This document shows, piece after piece, positions 41,801 to 53,200 of a stretch of 64,000 bases of DNA. The notes below the pieces were generated by a model. It searched no databases and was not told where the DNA came from. It was given only the letters and a program-made list of their open reading frames with translations. The position numbers and the translations under genes are program-made. The stretch's first letter is position 1. The number at the start of each line of letters is the position of its first letter. The stretch is from Heterocephalus glaber (taxonomy: Eukaryota; Chordata; Mammalia; Rodentia; Bathyergidae): positions 6,405,125 through 6,469,124 of the forward strand of contig NW_004624795.1 of NCBI RefSeq assembly GCF_000247695.1. The letters are read 5' to 3'.

Positions 41801-44800
41801 GCGTCGGCCTCCTTCTCTTACCTAGGGAGATGGCTCCCTGTGGGCCTCAGAGGAAGTGGGGTGTGTGGGGGAGGTTGTTCCTGACTCCCTACCAATGCCC
41901 TCTGCCCATTTCCGGTCCCCAGGTTCTGCAGACCAGATTCTAGGGAGAGGAGGTGAGCAGACCTGGGAGGGCAGGAGTACCCCTTGGCGCTGTCTGTGTC
42001 CCAGGTCCACCTTCCCTGTGGGTCACACACACACCTTCCCACCCACTGTGCTCCACCGCGCAGCTGGGGGACTCCCCGTCACCCCTGGTGCCAGTTGGAG
42101 TCATTCCTGGGACTCCCCCCTCACCAGCCCGCCCTCCCATCCTTGCCTGCCCCCGCCCCAGCTCTCACCCCGCCCTGCCTGCCTCAGCCAGGATGGCGAC
42201 AGACACACTGCTCACACACGCAGACATGCGCACACGCACACGCACACACACAGAGTCAGACGCTTGAATCAGATTTCTGGCCTATTTCCCCTCCCAAAGA
42301 TTCCAGCAGCCGCGTGTCTCTGGTGTCTCTGTGTCTCCAGTCTCTGTCTTGGGGTGGGGCCGGCTGCTGCCTTTTCTGCTGGCTTCAGGTTTCCATTCAG
42401 CTGGAACCTCTCTCCCCACACAGCCACCCACTGGAGCTGGGGACACGGCTGGCTCAGGAAAGCAGGCTTGCAGGAGGGGGGCACGGCTGGGGAATCCCCC
42501 TTTCCGCCTGCGTGGCGTGAACCACCAGGCTGTATCCCTGTCCACCCTGGGGAGTACTGAATTTGGGGGACACCAGCCTCTCTGTGGGATGGGTGAGGTG
42601 AGGACCTGCTCACCCCACCTCTAGCTCTTACTAGAAGGCCAGGATTCCTGGGTCCAGGCCCATTTCCTCCTCAACAATTCTGTCTCAGATTTGCAGACTG
42701 CTAGGAGGGAAGGAGGTAGCTGCCATGGGGCCTGGTTCCCTTCTCTGTTCATGCCGGGAGGGAGCCCCATGCCCCTGGAGGCCCCCAGCCTGCCACCCTC
42801 ACCCCTACAGCTGCCAGGCTGGGCAAGGGCTCTGTCCAGATAAAGTCCCACAGAGAGGACACATTTGTGGAGAAAACGTGCTCTACTTCTCTCTCCCAGG
42901 AGAGGGAGGAGGAGGAGGGGTGGAAGTGGGATTTCTTTCCTGCCATTTCCTTTTTCTCTGCTTTTGATGGTGGGTTGTGGGGAGAAGGAAGATCCTCCCC
43001 TCTCCTGCCTCCACCCTTTGGGATCCACTCCAGCCTGGACAGTCACCATAGCAACAGTAGACATGTGACTGCACAGGTCTCTCATAGTCACTATGGCAAC
43101 CAGTGTCTCCATTCCCTTGGTTACCATGGAGATCTGTCACATGGTTTCCCCCCAACCTGATAACCTGTGGGTCTCCCTGATTCCCCTTCCCTGCATGAGG
43201 ATAAGACAGGAGCCTAGATAGGGGAAATCTTGTGTGTGTGTGTGTGTGTGTGTGTGGTCTCTTTAATTACCATAGCAACAAATCCATACCACCTGGTGAC
43301 ACATCCTCCTGTTGTCATAGCAACAGAAGAACATCACACAGTGACAGACTGCCACATTCCCAAGGAAACGAGTCCCACCCTGAAAAGGGTGAAAGATCCG
43401 TCCCCCATGAATTATTCCTCTATTCAGATTGTCCCAAATTTTGCCTGTGTCCCAATCTCTTTCCTGTCCTTTGATGGCAACATAGGGTGAAGAGGAGAGG
43501 GAGACAGCAAGCAGGATGTACCAGGCAGTGGACTGAATGCCAACGGGGCCCTTGAGAAGGGGCTTCTCTGGTGAAGAGCTTCTGTGTGGGGTTATTTGGA
43601 GGCAGGTTCTGGCTAGGAAAAGCCCCAGTCTGAGCATGTGTAAATGGGGAAAGAGGAGGGGCAGGTGCCCTGGGTCAACTCTGCCCCTCCCCCATTGTTA
43701 CAATCAGTTCATCACTACTGAGGACGTGAATGGTAAGACATGTGGCTTCTAGACAGGCTGACTGATTGATCGATTGGTTCTTTCACTCACTCACTCACTC
43801 ATTCATTCATTCTCCCTATGCGTTCGTTGATCATCTGCTCCATGCCAGGCACTGCATTGAGCTCTGTCGGGGGATAGAAAGATGCAGTAGAGTGCCCCTC
43901 CCTGCCAGGGGCCCACAGCTCAGGTTGGGAGTCGAGTGCGTGGATGACATAATATGGCGCAGTCAGTGCCCTTAGAGGGGTTCACACAGATGTGCGGGAG
44001 CCCCTCTGCCTGGGAGAACCACCCCGTCCCCACATGGGGCCGTCGCCTCTGCCTTGCAGAGCAGAGGGGTAGCTTGAGGAAACCCACAAGTTCTGGAGGA
44101 TAATTGTATCCTTTCCTTTCCAAGTGATGCCTCCCTCCCTGTCCCCCTTTTCCAGCGTGACCCCTGGCTGACCCCCATTCTGGGGCGAGATCCACTGGGC
44201 TCTGACTCCACTCAGGAAAACAGCTCCTTGGCAACACCACTATTTGCCTTTCCCATCTACTTACCCCCAAAACCTTAAACTTCTTTTTAACACTCATTCT
44301 TGTAAGGGGGGGGAGGTTAGGGAAATTGCAGTGTTTGGGGACTTCTGAGGTGCCAGGTTCAGAGGGTAGAGCGGGGGGTGCGTCTGAGGGGAGAGGGTCC
44401 AGGAGACAGAGGAGGGGTAGAAAGAGAAAGATGGGGTGTGGGTGGGACCTGCTTGGCAGAAGGTCCTGGCCCTGCATATTCTGCTGGTCTCTTCATGCCC
44501 GGCCAGAGCCGCTCGTTCCCAAGGCAGGGTAGGGGCAGGAGACCCCGTGTGCACTGGGCCCCTCTGAGTCTGGCATGGTGAGGCAGGCAGGGGGCTGCCC
44601 TGGCCCCCTCCACGTCAATTCCCAGGAAGTCCCACTCCTCTGCACCCCATCTCTGCTCTTCCCTGTCCCTGTTGTATTTTCCATGAGAAACACAGGCTTC
44701 TTGGTGGTTTTTCTGCCGGTCTGGGGCCTGGAACCTGCGGGGGTCTTACCATTCTCCTGCTGCCAGGATGTACTGAGGCCCCAGCAAGAGAAGACTCGGT

Positions 44801-47210
44801 TATGAAGATCTCAGCCCCTGCCGCTGTTCTGAGCCGTGCTGGAAGACATAAGAAGGGGTGAGGGCAACATGTCGCATGTGGGGTGCTGTCCACGACTGAC
44901 CTGGGGCTCATGCCTAGGACTGTGTCAAGGCTGGCCGAGCCCTTGGAGAGGTCAGGGCTGCAGCCATGGCTCCCTGTCTGCCAGGTGCCAAGGTGGTCCT
45001 GGAAGCCCCTTCAGTGGCCACCTGGGCAGCTGCAGGGTGCAGGAGATGGCGTTGTAGATGGGAGCTTGGAATCCTCTGTCTCATCCTGGCATCTTGAGGG
45101 ACTTCAGCTCTGTCTGCCTCAGTTTCCCTGGGTTCTGGGGAACAAAGTGATCCAGCCTGGGTGCTTCACGGGGCTGTTGTGAGCATTCGCCGTGGCATTG
45201 TGTGAAAGCGCTTGGTAAACTGTAAGGCAGCCATAATCCGACTAGGTTTGTGTAACACATTCACATACATTATCTCACTTCCTTCTCACATCTACCCTGC
45301 GAGGTAGGGAGAACACACTCCAACTCAGCAGCAAGCTCACAGTGCCTGGCATTTCCACAAGCACGATCAATTCTGTTCCCCAAATGGCTCGTGCAAATAG
45401 GGTATTTATGGCTGTTCTTCCTCTACAGATGAGGAGGCTGGGACCAGAGGGATGAGACCACTTAGGTGATCCAAGACCCTCTCATTCCACCCCATTGTGA
45501 CTCAGATGGGGCCAGGAAGCTGATAGGCAGCAGGGGTTAGGTTGGGATATGGGGAACAGCGTCCAATCCAGCTCTAGCCAGCTGTTTCCTTGACCCCTGA
45601 TACCTGGTTCGAGCGGATCAGCATGCTGGTCATCCTTCTCAACTGTGTGACCCTGGGCATGTTTCGGCCATGTGAGGACATTGCCTGTGACTCCCAGCGC
45701 TGCCGGATCCTGCAGGTGAGTGTGAGTATGTGCTAGAGGGTGGCTCCGCTCCAGATCTCAATGCCTCTGATTTCCAGCTGGGGGTGGGCATGGTCCCCCC
45801 TTCTCAGTTTCAGCAGCCTCTTGCCCCCCACATCAGGCCTTTGATGACTTCATCTTTGCCTTCTTCGCCGTGGAAATGGTGGTGAAGATGGTGGCCTTGG
45901 GGATCTTCGGGAAGAAGTGTTACCTGGGAGACACTTGGAACCGCCTTGACTTTTTCATCGTCATCGCAGGGTGAGGGCCTGAGCTGTGGGTGGGAGAGCG
46001 ATGGGTCACCAGATCAGTGCCTTCCCTGGGGGTTTCCTGCCCACACCCCGGCCCCAGGACAGCTCTGTTTCCTCTCCGGCTGTCCACTCGGGGGCTGAGG
46101 CTGCCTGCCTGCAGTGCTCTGGCCTGCACTTCTCTGACATCCACGGCTTTCCTCCTGGTTCTTCTTCCTTCTCTGAGAGCTCTGTCCTTGCTTGGAGGTG
46201 CCCCTCCCCCACCCCCACCCTGAGAGCTGATCTTGGGACCCCAGGTGTAGGAGAGGGAGGAGTCAGGCTGTCCCCTTGCCCTCACGGCAGGATTCCTCAT
46301 TGACCTCTTTTGATGCCCTGGTGGCCTCAGACTCAAAGGGCCTCCCTCTGGGCCCCTCCCTGCAGGATGCTGGAGTATTCGCTGGACCTGCAGAACGTCA
46401 GCTTCTCAGCTGTCAGAACAGTTCGTGTGCTGCGACCGCTCAGGGCCATTAACCGGGTACCCAGTGAGTGACCCCTCGGCCCCTGGACAGAGAGCTCCAA
46501 GAGGAACTGTGGGAATCTCAGGCCCCACCCCTACCAGTGGGTCCTCCTCTGACTGCCCACACAAGGCTTGGGCAGAGAGGGATCAGCAGGAAGCTGTGGC
46601 GCTAGAGCCACACAGAGCCCCTGGCTGGGGCACAGGGGAGCGTTACTTGGAAGACCCCCCCATTTCAGCCTGGCTTTGGGTCAGAGTCTCAGAATTGCCT
46701 CAGATGACCCTTCCCAGGGGGATATGGGGGGGTGGGGATGGATGGACAGGCTTCGGGGCCAGCAGGAGGGGGACAGGAAGTGCTAATGGCCTCTTTTGGC
46801 CAGCACAACTTCTCAGGCAGCCTGGCTGTCATTGGTGAGGCCGCACTGGCCACGCAAACCAGGACTTCTCCCCAGACAAGGCCACTCCACGCTCACCCTC
46901 CCGGTGGTGGTGGCTCCATCCCCTTCCCCCTCCGCATCCCCTTCCAACTCAATGCAGTGACTGCTGGGACCATTATCTAAATTAAACCGCATTGGTTCCT
47001 GGAGCCAGCAAAGGTTTGGCAGCTCTGGCTCCCCCAATGCCCTGCCCCCACCTTTGTTCAGGCCCCCTTTGCTACTCCCCAACCTCCGCAAGCTGCAGAT
47101 GGTCCCCGCTGTGGCCCCTGGAGAGGGACCGTGTTTCCGGGCGCTGCGCCTGACTGTGTGCCTGGCATACAGCACCCCCTTCACTCCGCACGGGCGCGCA
47201 TGTGTGTCTG

Positions 47211-47243
<33 letters not shown>

Positions 47244-50200
47244 TGGGGTCCTGGGGGCCACAGGGTGCACGGGTGTTAACAGGAGCCTCCCGAAGAGGGG
47301 TGTGCCCCGCCTCCACGCCGCCCCAGGTGCCAGGTGCGGGCTGGCAGATTGATAGGCCTCATCTAAGCGTCTAACCACTGGTGTAATTCCCCTAATAAAC
47401 CTGGAGGAATTGATCTCAGTTGGAGCAGGAGCAGCTGAGGGGGATGAGAGGGGAGGAGGGGAGCGAAGCCTGGGCTGGCGGGTGGGGGCAGGGAGACTGC
47501 AGTCACCAAGGTGTTCAGGAGCTGCTCGCTGGGCTGAGGCTCTGTCCTGCAGGGGGCAGGGGCCAGAGGGGGACACTTTGGGGATGATCAAAGCTGTCAC
47601 CTGAGATCTATGTGTCTCACAAGGGCTCGGGGGCCTGAAGGCTGTTGGGTCCCAGACCTGGAGTGCGGAAGGGGGTGGGATCCCAAGGGACGTGTTGTTT
47701 GGGGTTCACAGCTGCCCTCCCCATGGAGGTCTTGTTGACTAGTGGACACCTAAGAAGGCAGAGTTGCCCCTTCCTGGCATGATCTGAGGATCCTGGGGCT
47801 CTCTGGCTCCGTTTCCCCGGTGACCCCGGTGTGGATACCCCCAGTGTAGAGAGATCAGGTGACTGTGTGGTGAGAGAAGGCGGTGGGAGGTGTGTGTGTG
47901 TGCTTGTGTGTTGGGGAGCAGGATTTGGAAGCACAGAAGCTAAATTTAAGTCCCGGCGCCTACATTTAGCAGCTCTCGTACTGAACAAGTTACATCACTG
48001 CTGTGAGCCTCAGACTTCCCATCTGTAAATTGGGGTGATGTCTCCCACTTGGCGGTGTGATGAGGTCAGAAACCACAGTTATTCTGGCCCATTGCGGGTG
48101 GTGTTGTGCACAGCTTAAATGAGGGACTCGGCGGGTGCAGCAGCTGTCTGTCGATCTCCCCCCAGCTGGAGCCAGGCCGCCTCAGCTCAGAGTTCCCCAT
48201 CAGTCCTCTCTGGGAGCTCGGCCAGGCCCGGACAGCCTGGCATCCCCAGTGTGGCTTCTGCCTCCACAGGCATGCGCATCCTTGTCACGCTTCTGCTGGA
48301 CACCTTGCCCATGCTGGGCAACGTCCTGCTGCTCTGCTTCTTTGTCTTCTTCATCTTCGGCATCGTCGGTGTCCAGCTGTGGGCAGGGCTGCTTCGTAAC
48401 CGCTGCTTTCTTCCCGAGAATTTCAGCCTGTGAGTAGTGGGTGGGGTCAGGGGGTGGGCGACCTGGGACCTCCCCTGGGCCCTAGCTTCCTGTTGCCAAT
48501 GACAAATCTGTTCTCATGCCTGGGACACATCTGGTTCTCAAACCTGGGTACACATTGGGATAACTTGAGGAGCTTTAAAGTTCCAGATGGCTGGGTGCCT
48601 CATCCAGAGACTGCAAGTGTCTTGGTCTGTGGCTCAGACATGATACTGGGTGTTTGAAAATTCCTATAGCACTGGGTGTGGCGGTGCATGCCTGTAATCC
48701 CAGCATTCTGGGAGGTCAAGGCAGGAGGACGGCAAGTTTCAATCCTGCCTGGGCAACTTACCAAGAGCCTATCTCAAACTAAAACAATTAAAAAAGGGCT
48801 GGGGATGTAGCTCAGTGTGAAGGTCTTGGGTTCAATCCCCAGTTCAACCAAAAAACAAAACAAAAAACCAAACCAAACCAAAACAAAAAACCAGACAGAC
48901 GAAACTCAAAAGGTGTAGCAAAGTGTGAAAACCACTGCTCTAAGATGTGGCCCCCTCATCGCCCCTGTCCGTGGCCACAAACCCCCGCCCTGGCCAGTGT
49001 CGCCTCCCACTCAGGTCTGGCCTGTCCTCCCTGTGCACCACGGTGCTTCCTTCCTGGCCTCTCTCCACAGGCCGCTCCCCAGCCTCATCCCTGTCACCCT
49101 GCCCCCCTCGCAGGCCCCTGAGCGTGGACCTGGAGCCCTACTACCAGACGGAGAACGAGGACGAGAGCCCCTTCATCTGCTCACAGCCGCGAGAGAACGG
49201 CATGCGCTCCTGCAGGAGTGTGCCCACGCTTCGCGGGGAGGGCAGCGGCGGCCCACCCTGCGGCCTGGACTACGAGGCGTACAACAGCTCCAGCAACACC
49301 ACTTGCGTCAACTGGAACCAGTACTACACCAACTGCTCGGCGGGCGAGCACAACCCCTTCAAGGGCGCCATCAACTTTGACAACATCGGCTATGCCTGGA
49401 TCGCCATCTTTCAGGTGGGATGGCCAGGGCACAGCGCTGCCCGGGAGAGGTCATTCTTGGGGCCACAGTGGGGTCACAGGCTCTGGAGGGGGCTTCAGGG
49501 GGTGCAGAGTCAGCTTGTCCCTCTTGGCCTCCCCAGGTCATCACGCTGGAGGGCTGGGTGGACATCATGTACTTTGTGATGGACGCTCATTCCTTCTACA
49601 ACTTCATCTACTTCATCCTCCTCATCATCGTGAGTGACTCCTCCGGGCCCCGTGGGAGCAGGGGGTCTTGGGGAAACGGGGTGGGGGGTGGCATCTGGAG
49701 AGCTTCCAGGGTCTGAAGTGCATAGCTCTCAGGACAAGTCCCACAGGAGAACTCCAGCTGGGGAGTCAGGAAGCACCCAAGATTAAGGTCGGCCCCATCA
49801 CTGACACTATTAGGACCATTCCCAAGTCACTCCCTATGGGAACCCACTCCACGGAGTCTTCCCCGATGAAGTAGCTGGCTCTCACCCTAGGGACACCGCC
49901 TCCCCCAGGCAAGCTCAGAAATGCAGAAGGTGGTTCTGATTTTTATAAGGACCAGCGGTGCACTATGGGCTATTTGCTGGGGGGTGGGGAAAGGGGCTAT
50001 AAACATCCTGAAATGTTTGCAAGCAAAGAATTGTTCCATCCCAAATTCTAATCAGTGCTGAGAAACACTGCAATCTCTAGTTCCTTCCAGCTTAGAAATT
50101 CTAACTCTTGGGTCAGGGATTTAGCTCAGTGGCGCTGCTCCTGCCTTGCAAGTGTAAGGTCCTGAGTTTGATCCCTGGTACTGAAAGAAAAGAAAAAAGA

Positions 50201-53200
50201 AAGAAATTCCACATCTTTATGAAGGCAAAAGACAGGCAAAAACAGCAATGTTTTAAAATTCCTTGCCGTTCATGGTTAATCATTTGATTGCTACTACTTA
50301 TAGCTGATATTTATTGAGCACCTGCTGTGCTCCAAAGGTTTGCTCACTGGGCCAAGACCACATAGGAAATAAGGGATGCAGCTGAAAATTCAACTCTAGG
50401 CTGCTAATTCCAAGTCCAGCCTTTGGTCCATGTCACCGAGAGGCCCATGATACCCCCAAACGGAGGGACACCCTCCCTTTATGGGAGGAGGTTAAGATCT
50501 ACTCAGGACCTAGGACAGGCACCAGATAGGTGAAAACAAAGGAGGCAGCTCCAGGGCAGAGAGGGACAGACCCTGAGAAAGAGCAGGTCCTGGCCACCCT
50601 TGCTGCTTCTGTAACTTTCCCTGGTACTGAAGAGAGGCTGGGCTTAGGGTAAAGCCTGACTAGGGAACCTGTCCTATTCTCCCCATCGCCTCGGGGCGAG
50701 GTGGGTGCTCCAGGGAAGCAGGATCCCTTGGGGATGGGGAACAGACAGGGAGGTGAGGGGCCTAGTTTCCTCCCTCCCACACAGCCTTGAAAAATCTTTT
50801 CAAACAGCTCTCTGGAATCACACCAGTGAAGCTAATTATCATAATTACTAGGACATGGTCTAGAAAAAAAAAAAATATCTGCTTTGTCACCATAAATACT
50901 CATTTGCATCCTTCAGGATTGTTGTGGATGCAGTGGCTGGCCTGGGCCCCTGGGGAAACTGAGGCATGAGATGGGGGCTGGGTGTGGATGGGCAAGTTGG
51001 AGAGGCAGTTTGGCTGGTCTGTGGCGTCCAGGGTTAAAGCTCTTTGCTCTACTAGGGGAGGAGAGAGGCACCAAGAAAGGGGTACAGGCCAGTCATCCTC
51101 ATTTTCAGATAAGGCCCCATGGTTAATGGGTTCACCCAAAGTCCACACAGCTAGAATTGGGGGTGCGAGGTGGGAATCCTGTGAACAAATCCCAAAGGTT
51201 TAGTCCAACTCGAATGCCCCTGTCCTTCATATGCATCCATTTCCAGTGTTCCCACTCCTATAGGAACCAGGGAGGGGTACTTAGAGTCTCCCCAGGTAGG
51301 CGTGTTTAGGGGCAGGGAATTTGGTGGAGGTGACCTTACAGGACACCATTTCAACCGATAGCAGCACCTCGGAATTTCACGGGGCCTGGTTCAAGTCTTA
51401 GCCTTGCCCTGCCTTAGCCAAGTGATCTTGGACAATCCCTTGACCTCTCTGAGCCTGAGCCTCTTCATCTGGTAGTGGATTACAAGAGGTGTCATGAGAC
51501 AGAGATGAGATAATGTTGGGAAAATCCTTGAGCCCCGCCTGGCCTGCAGGAAGCTCCCTGAATGTGGCTGGCCATTCACTTTTCTTCAGGACATCTCCTC
51601 TTGCTGTCCCCACCCCTACAGGTGGGCTCCTTCTTCATGATCAACCTGTGCCTGGTGGTGATTGCCACACAGTTCTCGGAGACCAAGCAGCGAGAGAGCC
51701 AGCTGATGCGCGAGCAGCGCGTGCGATTCCTGTCCAACGCCAGCACCCTGGCCAGCTTCTCAGAGCCGGGAAGCTGCTATGAGGAGCTGCTCAAGTACCT
51801 GGTGTACATCCTTCGCAAGGCAGCCCGCAGACTGGCCCGGCTCTCTCGGGCCGTGGGCGTCCGGGCCGGGCTCCTAAGCAGCCCGGCGCCCCTCGGGGGG
51901 CAGGAGCCCCAGCCCAGCAGCAGCTGCTCTCGAGCTCACCGCCGCCTGTCCGTGCACCACCTGGTACACCACCACCACCACCACCACCACCACTATCACC
52001 TGGGCAACGGGGCACTCAGGGCCCCCCGGGCCAGCCCGGAGATCCAGGACAAGAGTGCCAACGGGTCTCGTCGCTTCGTGCTGCCACCACCCTCAACACC
52101 CACCCTCGCCGGGCCTCCTCCTGTGGGTGCGGAGTCTGTGCACAGCTTCTACCATGCCGATTGCCACTTGGAGCCAGTCCGCTGCCAGGCACCCCCTCCC
52201 AGGTCCCCCTCTGAGGCATCGGGCAGGACTGTGGATAGTGGGAAGGTGTACCCCACTGTGCACGCCAGCCCTCCACCAGAGATGCTGAAGGAGAAGGCGC
52301 TTGTGGAGGTGGCGTCCAGCTCTGGGCCCTCTACCCTCGCCAGCCTCAACATCCCACCTGGGCCCTACAGCTCCATGCAGAAACTGCTAGAGACACAGAG
52401 TACAGGTGAGAGCGCTGGGCGGGGGCGTGCTGGGTCCCCTTGTCTAGGGGCCGGGGCTCAGATTCCTATTCTGCCTCTCATGGCCGTGGCACCTTTAACC
52501 AGTCCCCCCATTTCTTTGAACTCTGATTTCTTACCTGTTAAAACTGGAACCCTAATTCCTACACTGTCATAGTGATCAGTATCACGTAATATGCACCAGC
52601 CAAGTGCTGCTGTGATAATATCCACCTACTGGTGCCCCCAGGTATGCCTGTCACATGCTTTGCAGGCAAGAGCCCGTTGCAGCCTCCTGACAGCTCAAGG
52701 ATAAGCCTTCCCCGAGCCCCCATTGTATACATGGCAAAAGCAGCCTGGGTGAGGTTGCAGAACCTGCCCAAGGTTGTGCCCTTGGTGAACGGTGGCCTCA
52801 GGGCCACCTGACTCTGAATCCCACAAGCTGCGGTCCTTGTCACCAGGCTCAGAAGAGAAATAGTGTGTCACTGTGCCCTGCATGGTGCCCACACAGGAGA
52901 CTTACAAAGCCGAGTCTCATTCCCTCCCCTCAGAGAGACGAGGGGTGAAGCACCAAGTGCTGGAAGCTGCTGGTCCCACGAGCCGGACACCCGTGTCATG
53001 GGTGAGATATTTGCTGCTGTCTGAGGAGGTGTCCCCCAGACAGAGGTGGCCTCCCCAAAAATCATGCTCACTGCAGCCACAGCCCAGGGCCAGGGTTTCA
53101 GGAAGGATGTGGCTATAGGGAACAGGGGGATATTCGTGAGAACATTTTGTAGGGATGTACTTGGGGCCAGAAGGTGTTATCAGAGTGTTGAGCAGAAGGT

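Larger units (their letters stand above)
38899..45603 (+). other. CACNA1G intron 1, AT-AC (U12-type)
   Basis: The donor ATATCCTT (38899-38906) is the exact U12 AT-AC consensus. Near the 3' end is a branch-site match TTCCTTGAC (45586-45594), ten bases before the terminal AC at 45602-45603, with no polypyrimidine tract. Splicing there joins CC|C TGG, giving the family sequence [12 protein letters not shown]. The intron also holds (TG)n and (CA)n tracts, the RFX X-box cluster at 43042-43481 and a MIR at about 45110-45240. No other gene is recognised in this 6.7 kb. Confidence 0.9.
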
